This document shows positions 39,225 through 46,905 of a stretch of DNA of 64,000 bases, one piece after another (the stretch's first letter is position 1; every line of letters starts with the position of its first letter). Made by a program: the position numbers and the translations under genes. The DNA lies in contig CAYFOM010000020.1 of the NCBI GenBank assembly GCA_964344765.1, positions 1-64,000 of the forward strand, read 5' to 3'. Below the pieces are notes generated by a model. The model was given only the letters and a program-made list of their open reading frames with translations. It was not told the DNA's origin and did no database searches. This DNA is from JACNIZ01 sp964344765. Lineage in GTDB: Bacteria; Planctomycetota; UBA1135.

Positions 39225-42218
39225 GTGCGTAAATTCGGCCCCCAACTCATCATCAGCATTTTGTTGCTCGCATCCACCGCTCTGGCCCAGAGCGGCGAGT
39301 TGCCGAGCAAGGGCAACGGCCGTAAGTCCGGCGGCCGACTTGATTTGCCGCAAGGCAAGCCGGCTCAGGAGGAGGTCAAGCCGGTCGAGGCAGGACCCGC
39401 CCAGCCGTATCAGTCCGAATATTGGGGCGACACCAAAGACCGAGCCGAATTGGTGTTTGTGCGCCTCGAGGCGCAAATGTCGGTGCCCGAGGGCGAAGAT
39501 GCAAAGCCGACCAAGGTGCTGATGCGCGAGGCATTGGGCGAGCTGGAAGGCATGGGACTGGGCACGCGTACGACTGCGCTTAAGGCGCTGAAGTCGCCGC
39601 ACGCACCGTCGGTGGTGCTGGCAGCCCAGCTGCTGCGTGCCGTCGGTACTCGCGAAGACGGCGATGCGCGGACTTTGGTCGAAACCTCATCCAGCGTAGG
39701 CGATGTGGTCGCCGCACGGGAATGCTTGGATGCCGCCGTGGTCATCGAGGGCCGTTTGCCGGTGCGCGCGATTGCACTGCTGTCTCACCCCAAGCGCCCC
39801 ATCCGCACCCTGGCCGAAGGACGCCTGCGCGATAACCCAAGCGCAGAGTACGTGCCCGATTTGCTGCGCGGCTTGCAGTACGGCCGCGATTCCGACACAC
39901 GCATGCGCAGTGCTCGTTTATTGGTCGCCTATCCCAATACCGAAGAAGCGCGCACCGGTCTGCGTGCCGCATTGCGCGACCCGTCGGTTTCGGTTTGCTT
40001 CCAGGCTGCTGAAAGTTTGGCCGGCGATGCCAGTGACGCCGACCGCGCTTATGTGCGCGAGCAAATCAACAGTGCGGATGAAGGCGATGAACTGGCTTAC
40101 TTGCTGTTTGCGATGTTGCGCCAGCAGCAGACATCGGGCGACCTATTGGTGGACGACACCTTGGTCGCCAAACTGCGTCCGATCTTGGGAAGCGACAACA
40201 TCTTCCTCGCCGGTGTGGCGGGTGCCGCCATCGCTGAATTCGTTTTCCGTACCGACACCGAAACCGAGTTGGATGCCTTGCAGCGCAGCTTGCCGTTAGT
40301 GTTGGTTCGCGCAGTGGGTGGGGTGGAGTTCTACCCGCAGTACGCCAAGTTCTCGCCGGTGGCCGAGCAGAGCTTGCGCCGCATTTCCGGTCAGGATTTC
40401 GCCAACCGCAACCGTCGGGCTTGGGTGGAGTGGTACACGGCGAATCGCAATACCTTCCAATTGGTGCGTGGCCGTTTGGAGTTGACCGCCGAGAACCAGC
40501 ACGAGCTCGAAGTCAGCTGGTTCCATAGCGGACAAACCGCGCGTTACCTGACCGGCGACCCTAAGGCTGCCGTCAGCGGTGCTGGAAACGGTCGCGTTCT
40601 GGGTCCCAAAGCGCAAAAGCAATTGGCCGACGCTTTGCGCGACACCGTCATCCTCGATGTCTCGGTGCTGCCCGGTAGTTATGGATTAGAGAAGGACCCC
40701 GTCACTGCCGGCATTGAAGTCAGCATTGGCGGGCGTCGTAAACCGATTCGTTTCCGTGGATCCGCCGCGGCGTCTTGGTTACCGGTTCTGACTGCGCAAT
40801 TGGATCGGATTTACCAAGACTTGCATTGGCAGTTGCTGGCCGTCGGTGATACCGCCGAGGCGTTCTTGACCACGTCGGTGCCGAAATGGGATGCCGCATC
40901 AGCTGTCGAACGCAATCGTTTACTGGTCGAATTCCAAAACGAACGACTGGGCATGCTGAGCCAGGATGCGTTGGTGCAATGGTGCGATTACTTGTTGGCC
41001 ACGCCGGGCGTCAAAAAGCATTGGGGCGAGGAAGCCTCCTACCAATACTTGAACTTGATCCCAACTTTGAAGGATCAACCGATGTTGGCGTTGAAGGTTT
41101 TGCAGGTCGGCTTGCTGGATCGCAACCCCGCGATGACCGCATCGTCGATCGACGTCGCGACTCGTTTTGAAGAGCCTCTGCGTTCCGATTTGCTGGTCAC
41201 CACGCTACGCCTGCTCGGCCCGGGCGCCGGCGCGGTTTGCTTAAAGGATGAGCGTTTGCCGGTTCGTGTGGCCGCCGCCCGTGCCCTGGCCGACGGTGGA
41301 CAGGACGCAGTTCCCGCATTGCTCACCGCGTTAAAGAGCGAAGACGTGCTTGTAGTTCGCGTGGCGCTGAACTCCTTGGGTGAAATCGGCGATGCTGCGG
41401 CAATGGAGCCGGTACTGGCGCTTTCCAGCCCGGATACTCCTCGCGACGTTCGCAAAGAAGCGTTGCTTGCACTCGGTGCCTTCGGCGGCCCGGAAGTTTT
41501 GGATGCACTGCAAGAAGCCGCTTATTCTGAAGACTTCGGCACGCGCCTCGCCGCCGTCAGCGCGTTGCGCAAGGTCAGCGGTGAGCAAGCCGATCAGATG
41601 TACTTGGCGATCTTGCCGCGTTACTTGAACTCGACGCTGGAAGCCAGCTTCGATCAATTGCTGCGCATGCGCGGTGCTGCTTTGGCCCGCCGCACTTATC
41701 GCGAGTTCTTGGATTCCAACAACGAAGGGTTGCGTAGACGCGCCGCCATTCTCGCCGGACGCTTGGGCGAACCGGCTGCAGTACCGGTGTTGATGAGCTA
41801 TCTGCCCGATACTCCGCACGACGGCGAGGTGTTGAGCGCGCTGGCGCAATCCACCTGCGCCGACTTCCGCGCCACGCCCGATCCGGCCGGCGTTTACGAG
41901 GTCTGGTGGCGCGACCATGGCCAAGAAGACGCCTCTTTCTGGCTGGTCGACGGCTTGAAAGGTCGTGGATTTGCGCTGGAGCAAAACTTCATCCAAGGCA
42001 GTGGCGCAAGTTTGGAAACCATCGTTGCCAACTTGCTTGAGGTGTTGGAAACCGGTCCGGAGCACATGCGCGCCACTTGTGCCATGTACTTGACCTCACT
42101 AACCGGTCTAGACGCCAGCCACATCGCGCCGAAGCTGCCGTTGGTGCAGGTGCAAGCGATCGCCAAGCCGTGGAAGGATTGGTTGAAGATCGGCAAGGAG
42201 AACAAGAGCATCCAATGA
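39225..42218 (+). CDS. Large secreted HEAT-repeat protein
   Basis: A 997-residue exported protein. The start is GTG with a signal peptide (IISILLLASTALAQ, cleaved after ALAQ). Two stretches of HEAT/PBS-lyase-like helical repeats are evident, at about 110-260 and 640-800 (LPVRVAAARALADGGQDAV, VVRVALNSLGEIGDAAAMEP, DVRKEALLALGAFGGPEV, GTRLAAVSALRKVSG). The middle portion (270-620) has no recognisable domain. Such proteins are frequent in Planctomycetota and often scaffold other envelope proteins. It lies just after recG and before the transglycosylase, so possibly in one transcript. No enzymatic motif is seen. Confidence 0.85.
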   Translation: MRKFGPQLIISILLLASTALAQSGELPSKGNGRKSGGRLDLPQGKPAQEEVKPVEAGPAQPYQSEYWGDTKDRAELVFVRLEAQMSVPEGEDAKPTKVLMREALGELEGMGLGTRTTALKALKSPHAPSVVLAAQLLRAVGTREDGDARTLVETSSSVGDVVAARECLDAAVVIEGRLPVRAIALLSHPKRPIRTLAEGRLRDNPSAEYVPDLLRGLQYGRDSDTRMRSARLLVAYPNTEEARTGLRAALRDPSVSVCFQAAESLAGDASDADRAYVREQINSADEGDELAYLLFAMLRQQQTSGDLLVDDTLVAKLRPILGSDNIFLAGVAGAAIAEFVFRTDTETELDALQRSLPLVLVRAVGGVEFYPQYAKFSPVAEQSLRRISGQDFANRNRRAWVEWYTANRNTFQLVRGRLELTAENQHELEVSWFHSGQTARYLTGDPKAAVSGAGNGRVLGPKAQKQLADALRDTVILDVSVLPGSYGLEKDPVTAGIEVSIGGRRKPIRFRGSAAASWLPVLTAQLDRIYQDLHWQLLAVGDTAEAFLTTSVPKWDAASAVERNRLLVEFQNERLGMLSQDALVQWCDYLLATPGVKKHWGEEASYQYLNLIPTLKDQPMLALKVLQVGLLDRNPAMTASSIDVATRFEEPLRSDLLVTTLRLLGPGAGAVCLKDERLPVRVAAARALADGGQDAVPALLTALKSEDVLVVRVALNSLGEIGDAAAMEPVLALSSPDTPRDVRKEALLALGAFGGPEVLDALQEAAYSEDFGTRLAAVSALRKVSGEQADQMYLAILPRYLNSTLEASFDQLLRMRGAALARRTYREFLDSNNEGLRRRAAILAGRLGEPAAVPVLMSYLPDTPHDGEVLSALAQSTCADFRATPDPAGVYEVWWRDHGQEDASFWLVDGLKGRGFALEQNFIQGSGASLETIVANLLEVLETGPEHMRATCAMYLTSLTGLDASHIAPKLPLVQVQAIAKPWKDWLKIGKENKSIQ

Positions 42219-42243
42219 AGTTGGCGGCGAGGGTGACGAGCGC

Positions 42244-42840
42244 ATGAAGCGATCCCATTTGCTGTGGGTGGTCGCGGCGGTGCTCGGAACCAGCCTCGGG
42301 CTGAGTTGGAGCTGGCTCAAAGGTCCGGATTCGCCGTTGCGCCGCGGCGAAATCCACGCGGTGGAAAGCTGGGCGCCGCAAATCACCGCTGCTGCATCGG
42401 AAGCCGGCCTCAACGATCCATTTCTGCTGGCCGGACTGGTTTATGCCGAAAGTCGCGGCAAAGCTGATGCGGTGTCGTCGGTAGGGGCGTTGGGATTGTG
42501 CCAATTGATGCCGTCGACGGCGGAGGAATTGGCAATGACAATGGATGTCGGCGATCCGCCTTATTCGGCCGAAGATAATCTGCGCATGGGCGCGCGCTAT
42601 CTCGCCCAAATGCTGCTGCATCGCAAGGGCGACGTCGATCTGGCGCTGCTGTCGTACCGCCTGGGTCCGGGGCGGGTGACGCGGGATATGCAAAAAGCTG
42701 GCGGCGTGGAGCCCTATTTGGAGGAGCTGCGGCAAAAACCCGGTTCGGCCTGGGGCTATCGCGACCAAGTGGTGCGCATGAGCAATAAGTTTCGCGAACG
42801 CTCGACGGCTGGTGAAATCGATTGGGCTGCGCAGGAGTAA
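42244..42840 (+). CDS. Lytic transglycosylase, SLT domain
   Basis: A 198-residue lytic murein transglycosylase (Slt70-type) that cuts glycan strands of peptidoglycan to 1,6-anhydro ends. It has a single membrane-spanning or signal segment (HLLWVVAAVLGTSLGLSW) and a periplasmic SLT domain with catalytic Glu69 in VYAESRGKADAVSS, the GALGLCQLMPSTA motif and the DNLRMGARYL segment. The C-terminus ends soon after the domain, so it is a small, single-domain form like MltE. It is 25 bases after the HEAT gene. Confidence 0.92.
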   Translation: MKRSHLLWVVAAVLGTSLGLSWSWLKGPDSPLRRGEIHAVESWAPQITAAASEAGLNDPFLLAGLVYAESRGKADAVSSVGALGLCQLMPSTAEELAMTMDVGDPPYSAEDNLRMGARYLAQMLLHRKGDVDLALLSYRLGPGRVTRDMQKAGGVEPYLEELRQKPGSAWGYRDQVVRMSNKFRERSTAGEIDWAAQE

Positions 42841-42878
42841 TCTAAGGGTGTCCCGCCCTGAACGTACTGGAGCCAACG

Positions 42879-43541
42879 ATGAAAAAAATTGGAGTATGCC
42901 TAGCCGGTTGCGGATTTTTGGATGGAGCCGAAATTCGCGAAGCTGTTTTAACCCTGCTGGCCATTGATCGATTCGGTGCACAAGCCGTTTGCTTCGCGCC
43001 GGACATCGAGCAAATGCACGTGGTTGATCACCTGCGCGGCGAGCCTGTGGAAGGGCAAGTGCGCAACGTGTTAATCGAGTCGGCGCGCATTGCTCGCGGT
43101 GAAATTTCCGCGCTGGATCAAGTCGACCTAAGCCAGTTGGATGCGCTGATTTTCCCAGGTGGATTTGGTGTGGCGAAAAACCTGTGTGACTTCGCGGTAA
43201 ACGGACCGGATTGTTCGGTAGAACCGCAAGTGGAACAGCTGGTGCAAGCAGCCAAAGAACGCGGCATGCCGATGGGCTTTTTGTGCATCGCCCCGGCGTT
43301 GGCAGCGGCCATTTTCAAAGGCCAGCCTAGTGCCGAACTCACCATAGGTAGCGATGCCGGAACCGCCGCCGCGCTGGAAACTTTGGGTGCGCAACATGTG
43401 TCTACCCAAGCCAACGAAGCGCACGTCGACGCGGCCAACAAAGTGGTTTCGACCGCCGCGTATATGTGCGACGCACCGCTGTCCGACATCGCCGACGGCA
43501 TTCATCAGCTCGTTGAGCAAACTCTGGCTTTGGTGGATTGA
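42879..43541 (+). CDS. elbB: ElbB family protein (DJ-1/PfpI-like glyoxalase)
   Basis: A 220-residue class I glutamine-amidotransferase-like protein of the ElbB group, reported to have glyoxalase activity and linked to isoprenoid synthesis in Escherichia coli. The start MKKIGVCLAGCGFLDGAEI, the VIIP-like GG motif LIFPGGFGVAKNLCDFA and the nucleophile elbow MGFLCIAPALAAA (Cys near 134) are family features, with VVSTAAYMCDAPLSDIADGI at the end. Cytoplasmic. Its stop overlaps a possible start of the next gene. Confidence 0.93.
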   Translation: MKKIGVCLAGCGFLDGAEIREAVLTLLAIDRFGAQAVCFAPDIEQMHVVDHLRGEPVEGQVRNVLIESARIARGEISALDQVDLSQLDALIFPGGFGVAKNLCDFAVNGPDCSVEPQVEQLVQAAKERGMPMGFLCIAPALAAAIFKGQPSAELTIGSDAGTAAALETLGAQHVSTQANEAHVDAANKVVSTAAYMCDAPLSDIADGIHQLVEQTLALVD

Positions 43542-43546
43542 TCCAC

Positions 43547-45184
43547 GTGTACAAACTCGCCACCTCACTCACTTCTCTGATCCTCGGCGCCGGCCTCTGG
43601 GCCCAGGTGGCCGATGGCCAGGCTCCGGATCACTCGCGCTTCATCGGCTATCCCGATCAAGACGCGCTGAAGTACTCCATTCAGCTCTACTTGGATCCCA
43701 CTCAGCCGGAGCTAGGCGGAAGTTGTGATTATCGCTTCCGCAGCGATGTCGACGGGCTGGACTTCATCCGTCTGGATCTGTTGGCGTCGGACCAATACAA
43801 GGTTCAATTCACTGCGCAAGATGGAACGGTGTTGACGAGCGAGCGAGATGACATCGGCGTCAAAGTATTGCTGCCGCAGCCGGCCGCAAAAGGCGACGAA
43901 ATCCGCTTCCGCGCCAGCTTTTCAGGTAAACCGGCCGACGGCTTGTACTGGCGCAATTCGCGTTATGGCAAGCCGGTGGTGTTTACCGACCACTTTTCTA
44001 CCCGTGCCCGCGGATGGCTGCCGTGCGAGGATCACCCCGGGGATCGTGCGACCTTTGAATTGCGCATCACCACTCCCGGCAGCAAGAGCCAAATTGCTTG
44101 CAGCGGAATGGGGCAACAGCAAAGCATCAAACTCGATAGTGGAGGAGTGGCGCAGCAGTGGGATTCGGTCACCCAGTCCGATATTTCCACTTACATGCTG
44201 GCCTTTGCCGTCGGCCAGTATTTGCGGCTGGAGGAAGAAGGCGATGACCGCATTGAGCCTCACTTTGTTTACGCCAAAGACTTGGCCAAAGCACGTCGCG
44301 GCTTGAACAAACACGCCGAATGGATGGCGTTAATGGAGCAACGCTTCGGCACCTATGCCTATGGCAAGTACACCACGGTGCAGGTGCCGACGCGCTGGGG
44401 CGGAATGGAAAACCCCGGCTTGGTGTGGCTGATGGAAGGCATCTTCGACGGTCGCGACCGCGGCCACGGCACCTTGGCACATGAGTTGGTGCACATGTGG
44501 TTCGGCGACGCCGTCGGCTACGCCCGCTGGGAAGACGCTTGGCTTTCCGAAGGTTTTGCCAGTTACCTCGGCCCATGGTTAGTGGAGCAAGCCGGCAACG
44601 GCTCGCCGCTGCGCAATGCCATGCAAGGTGTACGTCGACGCTGGCTGGGTACTCGCGCCGGCAAGCTGCGCCCGATTCGCTGGCTGGAATACGGCGAGCC
44701 GGATGACTTCTTCGGCAGCAGTTCCGTCAACACTTACTCGAAGGCAGCTTTTGTCCTACACATGCTGCGCGCCGAGCTTGGCGACGAATTGTTCTTCGCC
44801 GGCTTAGGCAATTACACGCGCAAGCATTCCGGCCAAGCCGTGGTCACCGCCGATTTCCAAAAGGCAATGGAAGAAGCACTGCAAGAGGCCGGGGCGAAGG
44901 AAAGCAAGCTGGATTGGTTTTTCCATCAATGGCTGGACCGGCCCGATTGCCCGCATTTGGTTTTCGAATGGAGCGATAGCGGTGTCGTTGTCAAACAGAC
45001 TCAGCAGTCGGAACCATTTCGCTTTGGGCTGACCCTGAAGTGGACCACCGCCGACGGCGAGACCCGCGAGCAGCGTTTCCAAGTTCGCGATCGCGAAACC
45101 GAGATCCAGCTCGACGGTGGACCGATCCGCGCGCCGGTAATTGATCCACATGTGCACCTTCTTTATCGCCGGGGCAAGGGTTAG
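43547..45184 (+). CDS. M1-family zinc aminopeptidase, exported
   Basis: A 545-residue metallopeptidase of family M1 (gluzincin). The exopeptidase motif GGMEN occurs as WGGMENPGLVW and the zinc site as HELVHMWFGD (first His near 312) with the third ligand Glu in WLSEGFASYLG. The N-terminal beta domain and the segment NTYSKAAFVLHMLRAELGD are typical. A signal peptide (LATSLTSLILGAGLWAQ) predicts a periplasmic or secreted enzyme, unlike cytoplasmic PepN. The start could be the GTG at 43547 or an in-frame TTG 9 bases upstream, which overlaps the elbB stop; I chose GTG. Shorter than PepN because it lacks the helical C-terminal domain. Confidence 0.9.
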   Translation: MYKLATSLTSLILGAGLWAQVADGQAPDHSRFIGYPDQDALKYSIQLYLDPTQPELGGSCDYRFRSDVDGLDFIRLDLLASDQYKVQFTAQDGTVLTSERDDIGVKVLLPQPAAKGDEIRFRASFSGKPADGLYWRNSRYGKPVVFTDHFSTRARGWLPCEDHPGDRATFELRITTPGSKSQIACSGMGQQQSIKLDSGGVAQQWDSVTQSDISTYMLAFAVGQYLRLEEEGDDRIEPHFVYAKDLAKARRGLNKHAEWMALMEQRFGTYAYGKYTTVQVPTRWGGMENPGLVWLMEGIFDGRDRGHGTLAHELVHMWFGDAVGYARWEDAWLSEGFASYLGPWLVEQAGNGSPLRNAMQGVRRRWLGTRAGKLRPIRWLEYGEPDDFFGSSSVNTYSKAAFVLHMLRAELGDELFFAGLGNYTRKHSGQAVVTADFQKAMEEALQEAGAKESKLDWFFHQWLDRPDCPHLVFEWSDSGVVVKQTQQSEPFRFGLTLKWTTADGETREQRFQVRDRETEIQLDGGPIRAPVIDPHVHLLYRRGKG

Positions 45185-45225
45185 AATCCCCGTAGGCCTT
45201 GGCACAGGACAGAATTAAGAAGCAT

Positions 45226-46719
45226 ATGGAACGACCACTACTCTCCGCACTCGAGGGAATGGTGGACCCCGTTCTGCTTGCCGACGAAAGCGGCACCCTG
45301 ATTTATCTGAATTCTTGCGCCTCCAAATGGTTGGGTTTGGACACCTTGCCCGCCGGGATCACCCTAGGGCAGGCATTGCGCATGCAGGTCGAGGAGCCTG
45401 CCTCCCAGCACGAGCTCTGGGACCGAGTTCAGGCCGGTGAAGTGTGGACTGCGCGGCAAACCTTCCGACCACCGGATGGCGGCCGCCGCGAAGGCAAAAT
45501 CCGGGTGACGCAATTGCCCGGCTTGCAGGGCTCAGCCCCGTTGTACATGGCTCAAATCCACGATTTAAGCGAGGATTTGGCCGAAATTCGAGCGGTTGCC
45601 GAGCAAGAGCGATCGGACCTATTGCTGGATTTGCTGGGATCCACCACGGTGGAGCTTGGCAACTCCTTGGCTGCTCTGCGCTGGGCGGCCGGCTTAGAGG
45701 ACGAAGACATGGCGGCCCTGCCGAAGGAGTTCCGCCGCAAAATGCGCGAAATGCGCTTGAGCGCACGCCGCCTGCACGACTTATTCCGCGATTTGGAAGA
45801 CCATCTGCCCGTTCCCCAGAAGGCCGAGGGCCCGGCGACCACGCTGCTGCGCGATGCCGTCAAGGTCGAGCCGGCGGTGCGGGTTTTAGTGGTAGGAGCT
45901 CCGGTAAACCAAGCTGCGCGATTGGTCGACGACTTGCGCCACGCCGATTTGTATTGCCTGGTTCGCACCGTGCAAACACGCCAACAGGTGGTGCGCGCCG
46001 CCATCGCCGGCGAGGTCGACGCCGTGGTTGTCGGCGAACAGTTTGATAGTCAGCAGTTCCGCGACTTGGTCAAAACGCTGGGCCAAAACGCTCCAAACGT
46101 GGCAGTATTCGACCCTCGTGGAGTCGCAACCGAAGTTTTGATTCGCGGCATTCGTGGCGCGTTGAAAGAACGCAAGCGATTGCAAAGTACCAACCGTGCT
46201 TGGCGCACGATCGAAGAATTTGCGCTGCGCGATCCTTTGACCGGCGTGTTGAATCGCCGCGCGCTGGACCGCTTCGGACAGCTCGAATTCGCTCGTGCCC
46301 AGCGCTATCGCTTCCCGTTGGCCATTGCGTTGTATGACCTCGACAACTTTAAAGAAGTCAACGACCAACTCGGCCACGCAGAAGGGGACCGGGCATTGCA
46401 ACTTTTTGCATCGGCGGTGCAGGCGGGGATTCGCGAAATGGACATCGTCGGCCGCCTGGGTGGCGATGAATTTGTCATGTTGATGCCGCACACCGACCCG
46501 GAAGGTGCGCTGGCGACAGTGCAGCGGCTGCGTGAATCGGCGGAGACGCTAATTCGAGAAAGGATTCCCGATCTGTCGCCGCGGCCTGGAGTATCGGCCG
46601 GCTTTGTTTCGTTCCCGGACGAAGAGGTCAAGACTTACGAGGAATTGCTGGCCCGAGCCGACCAGGCGCTTTACCGCGCCAAACGCCACCGCAAACGAGC
46701 TGATTCGAAAATTAGCTAG
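45226..46719 (+). CDS. PAS-receiver-like-GGDEF diguanylate cyclase
   Basis: A 497-residue enzyme that makes cyclic di-GMP from GTP. A PAS domain covers about 5-125 (MVDPVLLADESGTLIYLN), followed by a helical dimerisation-like stretch (130-205), a degenerate receiver domain (about 215-330, starting VRVLVVGAPVNQ), and the GGDEF domain (335-490). The active site is intact: DPLTGVLNRRAL and RLGGDEFVML. An inhibitory RxxD site is present as REMD, five residues before GGDEF, so product inhibition is expected. No transmembrane segment; cytoplasmic. The receiver-like domain lacks the usual acidic-pocket and phospho-Asp context. An ATG at 45226 was preferred to an upstream TTG. Confidence 0.92.
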   Translation: MERPLLSALEGMVDPVLLADESGTLIYLNSCASKWLGLDTLPAGITLGQALRMQVEEPASQHELWDRVQAGEVWTARQTFRPPDGGRREGKIRVTQLPGLQGSAPLYMAQIHDLSEDLAEIRAVAEQERSDLLLDLLGSTTVELGNSLAALRWAAGLEDEDMAALPKEFRRKMREMRLSARRLHDLFRDLEDHLPVPQKAEGPATTLLRDAVKVEPAVRVLVVGAPVNQAARLVDDLRHADLYCLVRTVQTRQQVVRAAIAGEVDAVVVGEQFDSQQFRDLVKTLGQNAPNVAVFDPRGVATEVLIRGIRGALKERKRLQSTNRAWRTIEEFALRDPLTGVLNRRALDRFGQLEFARAQRYRFPLAIALYDLDNFKEVNDQLGHAEGDRALQLFASAVQAGIREMDIVGRLGGDEFVMLMPHTDPEGALATVQRLRESAETLIRERIPDLSPRPGVSAGFVSFPDEEVKTYEELLARADQALYRAKRHRKRADSKIS

Positions 46720-46905
46720 GTTTTATGCGGCCATCTGAGGATTGAGCGGGTGGCTAAAAAAATGGCGGCGAAAAAAATATAGAAGCTCACTATTTCCGCT
46801 CAAGTGACTTCAGCGAGCGGCCGCGATTTGCCGATGTGCCCAAAGCGGAGGCTTCCCCCCTGGATGCTCCTTCATTCTCCGCTTGGACTTCGGACTGAAA
46901 AAATC
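46720..46905 (+). promoter_or_regulatory. Intergenic leader before the Gly-rich lipoprotein gene
   Basis: A 186-base gap with a run AAAAAAATATAGAAG near 46773 that could include a -10 (TATAGA) and, less surely, other promoter parts. The frame of the downstream lipoprotein is open through part of it, but the leader codes for no plausible signal peptide before 46906. Confidence 0.35.

Noticed and set aside
46804..46905. In-frame extension of the Gly-rich lipoprotein upstream of 46906
   Set aside because: It would bury the lipobox 54 residues in; the GTG at 46906 gives a proper lipoprotein signal.
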